A stretch of 64,000 nt of DNA from the NCBI RefSeq assembly GCF_036898095.1, contig NC_090751.1:43746471-43810470 (forward strand), written 5' to 3'. Position 1 is the first letter of the stretch; every line of letters begins with the position of its first letter. This DNA is from Palaemon carinicauda. Taxonomy: Eukaryota; Arthropoda; Malacostraca; Decapoda; Palaemonidae. The notes below the pieces were generated by a model, which did not search any database, was not told where the DNA came from, and saw only the letters and a program-made list of their open reading frames with translations. A program made the translations under genes and the position numbers. Positions 14,645-24,581 of the stretch are shown piece by piece.

Positions 14645-14752
14645 ACCGTAACATTGGTAACGTTGTGTATCACCGTAACGTTGGTAACGTTGTGTATCAC
14701 CGTAACGTTGGTAACGTTGTGTATCACCGTAACGTTGGTAACGCTGTGTAAC
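14645..14752 (+). repeat. 27-bp tandem repeat, about 4 copies
   Basis: The unit begins accgtaacgttggtaacgtt and repeats at 14645, 14672, 14699 and 14726, with the last copy diverging. Each unit holds the palindromic words AACGTT twice. Because 27 is a multiple of three, all frames stay open and give repetitive Asn-Val-Thr or Val-Thr-Leu peptides. I regard these as by-products. Confidence 0.93.
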
Positions 14753-16238
14753 GTTGCTAACGTTGCTAATGTTACCGTTCACAGTAAATACGTGAGTGAA
14801 GTGACACCGAATTTGAACAAGTCATTATTTGTTCCATAACTGGAATACAAACCACGCTATTTAATAGGGCTATTACTTTCGGCGCAGCTGAAATGATGAG
14901 CCATTAAAATTTAACGAGGGTTTACTACCCACACCGCTAGTTAGTGGGGGTAGGGGAGGGTAGCTTGCTACCCCCCCCCCCCCACACACACATACACACA
15001 CCTGTGCTTGAGCTCACTTTACTTTTGGCTCGGAGCGAGAACGGTCCTCGCCTATACTTTGGACTGCCATTAATTTTTGTCTTTTTACTTACTTTTTCTT
15101 ATACTTGTAATATATATATATAAACATTCTTAATGTTCATGTATATATATGTGTATAGAAATGTAGTGAGTTTTCTTTTCACTATTTGTGCTGTGTTTGT
15201 GATATACGACAACGACAATAGTAGGATTATTTTTATTTAGTGAAACAAATATAGAAAAGAAAAAAGAAGTATTAAACATAATGTGGAAGAAAAGACAAAA
15301 CAGTACAAGAAGATAAGCGTTAGAGGCGCCGTTGTAAAGGCTATGCCTCACCCTGGAACCTGAACCTGAACCTGAGTAGCAAGGCCAGCACAGTTCCACT
15401 TTTTGGGGAACTGCCCCTCCCTCTCTAGTCCATCGGTCTTCCCGTCAGCATATATCTGTTAACTCAGCCGCCGCAGGGGAATCGTCATCACCTGGACCCT
15501 CTTCATTCAACTATTGTCTTCGCCTTTACTCTTTTCTTACGGGAAACTTGGATTCTGAGCGAAGGGAATGTGGCCTTTTAAAGATTGACTACAGTCTCTC
15601 TCTTCTCGAGGTCGTTCACCTTTACTACAACAACGTAGTATTATGGAAGCTCCTTTCCCGTTTGCGGGTTAGGTTGCTATTCCGTTTGTTGGTCTCGAAA
15701 TATTTTTAGTAAAATCTAATTGTATTTTAACTTTTCAGCTTTCTCCATCGGGAACACTTCCCTTTGGGGGTCAGTGGTTCTCACTATTAGTGAATATTCT
15801 TAGATGATTTGAATAATTATAATTCTGTTTTTTGTTACAGTTACTCCACTCCCTCCTTCTCCCGTGGATGTCATCTGGGGAAGGAAGGGCGCATACTTAA
15901 TTTTTATATTGTTATTCCCTCGGGGTTCCTCTTCGGAGTTCCTCCATAGGGAATTTCTGTTAAATAATAAAATTTTATTTTCCCTGTTAACTATGCAGTT
16001 TTTCTTCGTTTGACTAAAGAGTGCCAACGAAGCAGAGCTGCCCTGTTCATGTCTGGGGAATCTGCTGTCACTGCCGTCCCTCAGAGGACGTCGTCCTGGG
16101 CGTCATCCCTTCTCTTAGAAGTACTCCCGTGACAACATGGCCAGCACTTCAGATCATCTTAGAACGCTAAAGGAAGTTCGCCTCCAGGGGTTGGACAACT
16201 TCCCTTCCGAGGGAGGTTTCCTCCCCAGGTGTGAGGTT

Positions 16239-16276
16239 GTATGGGAAGTTCTCCCTCTGAAGGGAGAACTTCCCAT
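16239..16276 (+). repeat. perfect 17-bp-arm palindrome
   Basis: Bases 16239-16255 (tatgggaagttctccct) are the exact reverse complement of 16260-16276, separated by the 4-base loop ctga. It lies at the start of the hairpin-rich part of the decayed DIRS-like element. Confidence 0.95.
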
Positions 16277-16383
16277 ACCTTGATAAATTCATTGCCTCCG
16301 GCTATTGTTGCTGCCCTTCGGCCAGACTTTTCTCCCCCTCTTGCTGAGTTTCTCTTCCTTCAGGGGTGGAGCAGTCTTGGCAA

Positions 16384-16740
16384 GTCTCTTCTACGAAGTG
16401 TTCACCTTTCTCGTTCGCGAGAGAGGCCACTTATAGAGACTCCTCTTCAGAGGATTGCTACTGCTAAGGTCAGCTTGCTGATCCACCGGCCCTAAGGGGC
16501 GTCATCACGAGTGTCTTCAAGTCTCTTCTACAAAGTGTCACCTCTCTCATTTGTGAGAGAGGCCACTCATAGAGACTCCTCTTCGGAGGATCGCTACTGA
16601 TAAGGTCAGCTTGCTGATCCAACGGCCCTAAGGGGCGTCATCACGAGTGTTTTCAAGTCTCTTCTACGAAGTAGTCACCTCTCTCATTCGCGGGAGAGGC
16701 CTCTCATAGAGACACCTCCTCGGAGGATCAAGCAGACCTT
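16384..16740 (+). repeat. about 137-bp tandem repeat containing stacked hairpins, 2.6 copies
   Basis: Units start with gtctcttctac at 16384, 16521 and 16657. Each unit contains several short inverted repeats, such as ctctcgttcgcgagag, cctcttcggagg and ggccctaaggggc; the arms vary together so pairing is largely kept. The array sits inside the decayed DIRS-like element. Confidence 0.88.
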
Positions 16741-16745
16741 CCAGT

Positions 16746-17040
16746 GACCTACCGATCTACCAGTGCAACCTTGTGCTGCAACGTATTCCTTTGGACTTCG
16801 GTCCTGGACTCTAACACGGACCTCTTACGGTCCCATCGGTGGATGCTCGCCCTTCCAAAGGGCACATCCCAGTTCTTGTTCGTTCTGCCAGCTGACCTAC
16901 TGATCTACCAGCGCAACATTGCGCTACAACAAAGGACTTCGTTCCTGGACTCTAAAGCAGACCGGCTTACGGTCCCCATCGGGGGATGCTCGCCTTTTTT
17001 TAAAGGGCACATCCCAGTTCCTGATCGTCCTGCCAGCTGA
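16746..17040 (+). repeat. 148-bp tandem duplication, 2 copies
   Basis: Two units start with gacctac at 16746 and 16894. Both contain small hairpins (ggacttcggtcc-type, and gcccttccaaagggc in the first unit) and end in cctgccagct-like sequence. It continues the hairpin array immediately upstream. Confidence 0.85.
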
Positions 17041-17059
17041 CCCTCCAACCTACTAGCGC

Positions 17060-17285
17060 TACCTTCGTGCGCGCGCTCGGCGATCTTCTTACGCGCGCAC
17101 CGCTATCTTCGCGCGCGCTCGGCGATCTTCTTGCGCTCGCACCGCTATCTTCGCACGCGCGCGCTGTTATATGCACGCGTAAGTGCCGACGATCTTCCTT
17201 CGCGTGTACCGATGGTCTCCTGCGCGCGCACTCACCGACGACATTCTTACGCGCCAACAATCTCCACGTAGTACTGTCACGCACG
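17060..17285 (+). repeat. CpG-rich short tandem repeat (about 40-45 bp units)
   Basis: The words cgctatcttcgc, gcgcgctcggcgatcttctt and acgcgcgc alternate here, giving a CpG-dense island in an otherwise AT-rich window. It follows the hairpin arrays inside the decayed DIRS-like element. Confidence 0.75.
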
Positions 17286-20200
17286 CGCCAATGCTCCCAC
17301 TCATGTGTAACCGGTCACACGCTTCGATGCATTCTAGGGAGAATGAACAAACTACACAGTGCCGTACGACCCGCCAGCGATCTTCTTCACTTTCCTGCCC
17401 AGTTACGGTCCCCGGATTCATATGCCAGCTCTTGCCAAAGAATCAAGGCTCGCAGAGCCAATGCACCAGCTCTTGTCTAAGAACCAGCGCTTGCCTGCTC
17501 TCCAGGCAGATATTAAACACCAGCACCATCCTGTGTGCCATCGCTCCAGACTCACCTACACACTCGTGCAATTGTCAGTAAAAAGGAGTGAAACTTTTGG
17601 GACAAGTCACCGTTGCCCCATTCCTTTCCGCAAGCACACAAACATTGCCACTGGGAAAAGAGGAATAAGGCTCCACAGAAGGATTCAAGATCCCGAAGAT
17701 TGCATCCTACAAGAGAATCTAATCGGGGAATCCTTGGTCCCTGTCTCTTCTGAAGTTTCTTTTTTCCTTGACAAACCAGCGGCAGCAAACAGGAAAGCAT
17801 CAACAGACTGATCTCTGGATCACTGTTTGCTGATGGCTAGTTCACAGTTTACTGATCGCTAGGTAGCCGATCGCCAATTGCTAGCTCAATGCTGATCTGT
17901 GACCTCTAGTCCCTCCAATGACTAACTATCTCCAATTGCTAGCATTTCCAATCATCGCTTGCTAATCATTATCCAGTCATCAGCTTGCTGATCACTAGAT
18001 CACCGATGGGCAGCTCATCTTTCTTCGAGCATTGAACTCAGCTCTGACCAGCCCATCTTCAGCTTGTTCATCTCTGACCAAACAGGAGGGATCATAATCA
18101 GCTGGCTGATCTCGAACTCACCATCGGCGCACAGACCAACGATTCATGGTCATCGGTTATTTGCCAGCAGTTCGTGACTCAAACTTACTAGTTAACCGCT
18201 TCATGTAGTTCCTAGATCAGGGGTTATACAACATACTTCTCGCTACTGGCCGTTTGCCATCACGCTAAAGTGATCGGTAAACGTTCGACAACCCTCACCA
18301 ACGGCTTGCCAACAGGGAACTACTTGCGAGCACTCTCCAACTGCACAGTATCCATGATACCCAACCATAGATTAACATTTGCCAGATTAATTCTATTTTA
18401 GGGAATAGCATCAATCCCATCAGGGCACGTGGTAAGGCTAAGCGTGGCCTTCCTTTTAAAGAAATTCTCTCAGAGAAGAATCCTTACACTGGATATTGCT
18501 CCTGTTCCTTTACGACTTGAGTCAAGACTCCAGCGTCGACAATCTTCCATACAAAAGGATCACCAAGGAGCTGTCCCTTTGGGTCGATGTCCACTCCATG
18601 TTGGAGTTCGATCGAGGGTTAAGACCTCAGGTCTTCATTTGCACACTGGACCTTAAGGACACTTACTCCCAGGTCCAAACCATCCATCTAGGAAGGTTGG
18701 AAGATTCAGTCTAGACAAACAAGAAACTCAGTTCAAGGCACTGTGCTTCGGTCTTTCCATTACACCCATCCTGGTCTCACAGGATCGGCTTCCGTCTCCG
18801 CTCTCTCGGGACGACTGACTGACCTTAGCAGAAATAGTGGCAACCTTGCATCAACACTGGAATTTCTGAAGTCTTTTTACCAAGATCCAGTGATCAGGGT
18901 AAACCTACGGAATCTTCCCTTCTTCCCTCCCAGGAGACTGGTGTATCTTGGAATGATTCTAAACACCAATCTCCACAAAAACCTTCTCGAAACGAAAACG
19001 GCTTCCATTCCAGGAGACTGGAGTCAGAAAAAGAAGAAAGGAGGGACCATAGTGCTGCACCACACGACCTCAGCCCTCTGGACAGAGCCCGAAGGTACCT
19101 TCACTTAGATCTCTTAAGAGATGAAGGCCAACTTTCCGGTCCTTCAACAGCCTCATTGGTTCCTAACAGACCACTAACAGTAGTGATGTGATGGACGACA
19201 CACCGCACACCACATAGAGACTCGCATCGACAAGCAAATAGGATCTGGCTTGTAGAATCTTCCCATCTAATAGTATAAACACTAAGATGGGCCAAAGTCT
19301 GTTCGGTACCACTTTCAGCCCTCTTCATTCCAGACTGGAAGAACAGGCTCGCCGACAATCTGTGCACAGCATCTCAGATAGGTATACTGAATGGACTTTG
19401 GATCGCCATGTAGCCGACAAAGTCCCGACTTTACGAGGTACTCTAACTAGTTGGTCTGTTCACAATGCTCCTGAACCTCAGGCTACCATTGCTCACCAGC
19501 CCTAGACCCCAAGGCTCTCTGGCAACAACGGTGGGTACAACAATGACGTTTACGGCTCGTCCCTGTTTTATCTGGAGAAGGGCACTCAGCAAGGCTAGAA
19601 CATCGGTCAGCCTCTCAAGGACTCTCCTAGCTCCGCTATGGCATTATGCAGAAAGGTCTCCAAACCTTTTGCAGCTCTTGATAGAGCCTCCAAGAGAACC
19701 CTCTCCGCATATCAGACAACTCACTTCGACACCTACCGCAACCTATAGTTATGCTATGAGTGTACGCCTGAAGACTACCCAATACCTCTTTGCGAAGAGG
19801 TTGTCTAGATACCTGAGGAGTTCCTCAGCATCAGTCTACCAGGCAGTATCACGTCTTATGGGGTGGGCGTCATGGGAAAGTGTCTCTTCTCTCGATACCT
19901 CGATTCCAGCAATAGCGGAATCCTCAAGTATATGCAAGAGGAAGAGATCCCCTATTCAGTTTCGACAGGTAAAGATGATCACTAAACCTTGATCATTCAC
20001 CTTCATACTGAAAGAAAGGGACACCCTTTCATTGATAGACTTTTCCTAACTCATACGGACTTATTACTTGCCTTTCCTCAGTCGGAATTGAGACCTTCCT
20101 CTCAGAACATAGTTCAATCTTCGATCCCTAAAGGGACCTCCTCGTGTTCCACTTCACCAGGCAACAAATGTTCCTACACACTCGGACAGTAACCATACGA

Positions 20201-21160
20201 GTTAAGGAACTTCATGGCCTCTCTTTCGATATCGCCCATTATTGAGAAGGGCGAAAGACAAGGTTCAGTTTCGTCCCTTAGTATGTCACCAGACACAGTC
20301 TCCAGAGGTGACGGATCCTACACAAGTCTCAACTAGGTAACGGTTGATCCAGATCATCCGTTACTGTACCCAGGGTAAGGTATGAGACTTTACCCAAAAG
20401 AAATGGCAACAGCCTGCCCGGGTCCCTCCTCTTGTCAGCACCGAGAGAGACGAGGAGGATCGCCGAAACATCATCTCGACATGACGACAAACGGTGTCAG
20501 GGGCATAACTATGCCCCTGGTCCTTCTTAGCAGATTACTCTGTGACGCAGGTTTTACAAGAAAGGATGTGAATGCTCCAGGTGACTTTCACAACCTTTCT
20601 CCTGCAAGACGTAACCCACAGGAACTCGATACGATCTCTAGTGGTAGCTGCACAACAGCTGGTTGTATACCTCAAGCTCCTTATTGGACTAAGTAGCAGA
20701 AGGTTGAGGGTGCTGTTACCTGGTTTTAGTGTGCGTGAATGAAAAGATTTGACTGGCTCTTATTCTTTTCTTCATCCTTCCCTCTCGTGGGGGAAAGCAG
20801 CATCCTGGGTTCTCTGCACAGCTGACCTCAAACCACTGTGGGTAAACCATGCTTCCTTGTGTTCCTAGTATTAAGACTAATACTGTTACATCCCCATACC
20901 CTGACGAGGTGGTATTGGGAAAGTCCTAAGCTACAAGTTTCCATCTAAAGAACTTCTCAGAACAACTTTCTAGGACGAGTCACACTTCATACCTTCACAC
21001 ACAGCTTGCGTAGGCCGCAGTCCTTGCATAGCAAGGTTCTAACGAGGTGCAGGGAATCCTTATTTCTTGGGTGCTTACACACTCAAATAACGAGCCCCCG
21101 GGCAAAGCCAAAAAGCCAGACTGGCAGGGACGTCCACCCTTCCAAATGGGTGAGTCACCC

Positions 21161-21250
21161 CTATTAAATAGCGTGGTTTGTATTCCAGTTACGGAACAAA
21201 TGACAAATTCGTAGATAATTTGTATTTTTCCTAACTATACAAACCTTAGC
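21161..21250 (+). repeat. internal complementary region of DIRS-like element, family 2
   Basis: The first part is the reverse complement of the element's left end and the second part the reverse complement of its right end; they overlap at atga. This joint is the diagnostic circularisation template of DIRS elements. Confidence 0.82.
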
Positions 21251-21439
21251 TATTCGATCAAACTTGCCCGCCAGCCCTATCCCCCTTGAAGTCCTACCTC
21301 CAAGCAAAGTGAGCTCGTCATTTCAGCTGCGCCAAAAGTAATACCCCTATTAATTAGCTAAGGTTTATATAGTTAGGAAAAATACAAATTATCTACGAAT
21401 TTGTCATATTCAAGTATTTTGAAAAAATATATATAATAA

Positions 21440-21489
21440 GACATTATTTGTTCCGTAACTTGAATACAAACCATGCTACTTAATATTGG
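21440..21489 (+). mobile_element. truncated left end of another family-2 DIRS-like element
   Basis: acattatttgttccgtaact and the following bases to about 21485 repeat the left terminus seen at 14822, and then stop where the intact DIRS element begins. This is a remnant only. Confidence 0.6.
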
Positions 21490-21503
21490 TTTTTCAATAT
21501 TAA

Positions 21504-21662
21504 ACTTACCCGATAATCATGTAGCTGTCAACTCCGTTGCCCGACAGAATTCTATGGAAGGATACGCCAGCTATCACAATACTAGAAGGGGGTGTACTTA
21601 CCAGCGCCACCTGTGGCCAGGTACTCAATCATTTGTTGTTGACACCTCCTCAATTATTCCTC
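21504..21662 (+). repeat. left inverted terminal repeat of DIRS family 1
   Basis: 159 bp, inverted relative to 28071-28229 with one visible difference (ctatggaagg versus ctatggaggg). The outer 14 bp at 21490-21503 are not part of the match; they pair with the internal complementary region instead. Confidence 0.93.
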
Positions 21663-21872
21663 TGTCGTGCTTCCGGCTAGACGTTCTGGGATACGCTCAT
21701 GGTCTTCGAGTTTATTCATGGATATTTGGTGAAGTATTCTCTTAGATTAACGGCTGTCGCATACTGGAATCCTTTTTATATTAGCTAGATAGCTTTTATA
21801 TAAATACTGATTAACGGTTAATGAATTTTTGCTTGTTTTTGGATCACCCTTTGACTAACTCTTTGAAACAAG

Positions 21873-24581
21873 ATGTCTGACGTTTCGCAAGCTCCCTCCC
21901 ATAGACGATGTAGGTCTTGCAATAGGCGTATTCCGAAGGCCTCGGTAGATCCTCACACCGCTTGTTCTGACTGTAGGGACAGGCCCTGTCTATTAGAAAA
22001 TCGGTGTGAGGAGTGCGCCGGACTTTCGGAATTGGATTTTGTACGTCTTTTAAAATATTCATCTAAGTTAGAGAGAACTAGAGTTAGGAGAAGTTCTTCT
22101 CACTCTTCTATGTTTTCCTCACCTCATGATCCCCTACCTTTTCCTACCCCTGTAGTGGCTACCCCCGAACCTACTGTGTGCCCTCCGCCTGATATGTCAA
22201 CTGTTTTGCGTGCTATTCAGGCTTTAGGAGATAAAGTAGAATCAGTGGTAAGTGACCATAAGTCTCTGATGGCCGAGGTTAAAGAACTGAAGGTCAAGAG
22301 TGCAGTGGGTGGAAATAGTGCCAGTGCTGTGACGAGTGCTAGTGTCTGTGCAGTGCCAAGTGCTAGTGGTGCCAGTGTGGTGCGTGAGGATTTTTCTGTG
22401 CGAGCCAGTCGTCCTCCCAGTCCGGGACCTCTTGCAAGCTCCCATGCCCAGGGGAGAAGCAATGTCGAAGGGCTTAAGGGTTCGACAGGCCTTGTTAGGC
22501 GCACAGAATTATCCTCGGTGGTTGCGGGCGTGTCTTCCTTAGACCGTCACTCCCACCTGCAGACGATTGAGCCTGTCTTCTCGTCCGCTGATCTTCATGC
22601 AGGGAAGAAACGTTGGTCTCAGGTCTCGAGACCGCTTAAACGTAGAGTTCAGTCAGCGAGTGCTCAGCCAGGTTGTAGTCATTGGCTCAGCTCCGACTCG
22701 CCTCAGTCATCGGTCGACTGTACTCCGCCCAAGAGGAGTAAGGTTCTGCCTATACAGACCCCGACTGTGACTTTACCTCAGTCTGTTATCGTTTCTGCCG
22801 ACCCCAAGTGGACCCTGCTTCAGTCCATGCAAGCTCAGCTTTCGGACTTGATGCGTGAGTGTCGGGCTGAGAGTGTTGCACCTCCTCCTCCGCCTACACT
22901 CCCTCCACCTGTTCTCGCTCCGCCTGTGCTCGCCCAGCCTGCACCTGCTCCGCCTGTGCTCGCCCAGCCTGCACCTGCTCCGCCTGGTCGCAGCACCATC
23001 TGCCAGGCGTACGATGTTGAGCCACTTTCGGAGTTTGCTGTTCCCAGTGTTGTTCAGCCTCAGCCTTCTTTAAGGCAACCCTTGCTTTGGGATCAGGAGA
23101 GTTATTCCACTCTTCCTCCTCCTCCCCTTGCTGCTCCACCAGTGGTGCAACTCTCGGTTGGGGTACAACAACCTCTCCCCTCCGTGAGTCTGTCTGCTCA
23201 ACCATCGCTGCAGCGAGCTCAACCCTCATCTAGGCAAGCTCCTCTACACCATGGACTTGCGCCTCAGGAGCCTCAGCTTGCGAGAACTTTACCTTGTTCT
23301 GCGCAGCCTCAACCTTCTCATGCTCCACTCATCTCACAGGAACAGGAACGGACTACTCCGCCTCCGTCCTCCGCTCAGCTTGTGCAATCCTTGGGTTCAA
23401 CTCTTGCTAGGAGTCAACCTCCTTCACACATGCGCCTGCCTTCTGCTCCGTCTGTTGTTCAGCCTATGCAGTCTGAGCCTCAGGTTTTCCCTCAAGATGA
23501 GGAAACCTCTGTTATTGTTCCTACCCGTTCTGACTCTGCGGTTCAGCATTCTGGTCCTATTGCTTCGCTACCCTTTGCTGATGAAGTGTCGGATGATGAG
23601 GAGGCACACCTTGATCCCTCATCAGACGTGGAGGAGTCTAAGCTTTCTCCATTGTCTATTGATTTTCGAAAGGTCTTGGCTCTACTCAGGGAGCTTTACC
23701 CTGACCACTTCGTCTCTGCTGTTCCCCGCTCTCCTCCATCTGAGTTTTCGCTAGGCGTACAACAAGCTAAGTCGAACTATACTAAGCTTGTCCTAGCTAG
23801 ATCCTCCAAGAGGGCTTTAAGGATCTTAGGGGAGTGGCTTCAGTCTAAACAACACCTGGGCAAGACTTCCTTCATGTTCCCTCCAACGAAGCTCGCTTCG
23901 AAAGGTTGCGTTTGGTATGCCACAGGGGAAGCACCAGGCTTGGGAGTACCTGCCTCTGCCCAGGCTGACTTCTCAAGTCTGGTGGACTCGCCTAGGAGGA
24001 CTGCGATGAGACGCTCGAAGGTTTGTTGGACCTTCTCAGACCTGGATCATCTTCTGAAAGGGTTGTTCAGAGCTTTCGAAATGTTCAACTTTCTCGACTG
24101 GTGCCTGGGAGCCCTCAGCAAGAAAACATCTCCTGCGGACAAAGACTCTGCCATGCTAATTATGTCCTGCATGGATAAGGCCATCAGGGATGGATCGGGT
24201 GAGCTAGCGTCGTTATTTGTATCAGGGGTGTTGAAGAAAAGGGAACAACTGTGTACCTTCCTCTCAGCCAGCATTACACCGTGCCAGCGGTCACAGCTCC
24301 TTTTTGCTCCACTCTCAAAGTTCCTCTTTCCCGAGGAGCTAGTTAAGGACTTGTCGGCTGCCCTGATACAGAAGGACACGCACGATCTTGTAGCCTCATC
24401 GGCTCGTAAGAAGGTTACCACCTCTGTCCCCAAGACTTATCGCTCCCCAGTGGCTGATACCCCGGCCACTAGGTTCATACCGCCCTTTCGTGGTAGAGCC
24501 CCCAGCCGAGGAAGCTCCCGTCCAGACTCTCACAGGGGCAAGTCTAGGAAAGGACCCAGGACATCTAAGGGAAAGCACTGA
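21873..24581 (+). CDS. DIRS ORF1, gag-like protein
   Basis: 902 codons from a real ATG (aacaagATGtct) to TGA 24579-24581. Residues 13-48 form a cysteine cluster CxxC-x14-CxxC-x4-C-x5-CxxC (CRSCNRR, CSDCRDRPC, CEEC), a probable zinc-binding head. Residues about 70-600 are low-complexity Pro/Ser/Gln-rich, with a short tandem repeat PPVLAQPAPA around 340-365. The C-terminal third (about 610-900) is ordinary folded-looking sequence and ends in a basic Ser/Arg/Gly tail, as expected of a nucleic-acid-binding capsid protein. Position and composition match the first frame of DIRS elements, where gag is usually assigned by position. The downstream recombinase lies in this same frame after the TGA, and the reverse transcriptase frame overlaps the last 90 bases or more. 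No protease is seen. Confidence 0.8.
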   Translation: MSDVSQAPSHRRCRSCNRRIPKASVDPHTACSDCRDRPCLLENRCEECAGLSELDFVRLLKYSSKLERTRVRRSSSHSSMFSSPHDPLPFPTPVVATPEPTVCPPPDMSTVLRAIQALGDKVESVVSDHKSLMAEVKELKVKSAVGGNSASAVTSASVCAVPSASGASVVREDFSVRASRPPSPGPLASSHAQGRSNVEGLKGSTGLVRRTELSSVVAGVSSLDRHSHLQTIEPVFSSADLHAGKKRWSQVSRPLKRRVQSASAQPGCSHWLSSDSPQSSVDCTPPKRSKVLPIQTPTVTLPQSVIVSADPKWTLLQSMQAQLSDLMRECRAESVAPPPPPTLPPPVLAPPVLAQPAPAPPVLAQPAPAPPGRSTICQAYDVEPLSEFAVPSVVQPQPSLRQPLLWDQESYSTLPPPPLAAPPVVQLSVGVQQPLPSVSLSAQPSLQRAQPSSRQAPLHHGLAPQEPQLARTLPCSAQPQPSHAPLISQEQERTTPPPSSAQLVQSLGSTLARSQPPSHMRLPSAPSVVQPMQSEPQVFPQDEETSVIVPTRSDSAVQHSGPIASLPFADEVSDDEEAHLDPSSDVEESKLSPLSIDFRKVLALLRELYPDHFVSAVPRSPPSEFSLGVQQAKSNYTKLVLARSSKRALRILGEWLQSKQHLGKTSFMFPPTKLASKGCVWYATGEAPGLGVPASAQADFSSLVDSPRRTAMRRSKVCWTFSDLDHLLKGLFRAFEMFNFLDWCLGALSKKTSPADKDSAMLIMSCMDKAIRDGSGELASLFVSGVLKKREQLCTFLSASITPCQRSQLLFAPLSKFLFPEELVKDLSAALIQKDTHDLVASSARKKVTTSVPKTYRSPVADTPATRFIPPFRGRAPSRGSSRPDSHRGKSRKGPRTSKGKH

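Larger units (their letters stand above)
14822..21407 (+). mobile_element. decayed DIRS-like retrotransposon, family 2 (about 6.6 kb)
   Basis: The architecture is that of DIRS elements. The left end (14822-14867) is reverse-complemented at 21161-21203, and the right end (21356-21407) is reverse-complemented at 21200-21250, so 21161-21250 is an internal complementary region made from both termini. Inverted repeats 14871-14896 and 21318-21343 match with one mismatch. Coding order, all broken by stops and shifts, is: a hairpin-rich 5' half with no clear gag (15400-18400); reverse transcriptase traces (TLDLKDTYSQ near 18645 and RLVYLGMIL near 18940); an RNase H tail (NRLADNL near 19345); and tyrosine recombinase traces around 19760-20700 (AKRLSRYLRSSSAS, GLSSRRLRVLLPG). 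GC content is clearly higher than in the flanks. It cannot be autonomous today. Confidence 0.8.

Noticed and set aside
14645..14752. CRISPR-like array
   Set aside because: The repeats are directly adjacent with no spacers, and the genome is clearly eukaryotic.
16241..17811. Several Arg/Ser-rich frames in the hairpin arrays of the decayed DIRS-like element
   Set aside because: Frames change between repeat units and no domain is recognised; the tandem repeats and high GC keep frames open by chance.
22217..23229. Open frames opposite to or shifted within the DIRS gag frame
   Set aside because: Shadows of the Pro/Ser-rich, GC-rich gag sequence.
24490..24492. GTG as start codon of the DIRS RT frame, and TTG at 24672 as start of the recombinase frame
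   Set aside because: Non-AUG starts are not to be assumed in an animal; the frames are open further upstream, so these positions are arbitrary.
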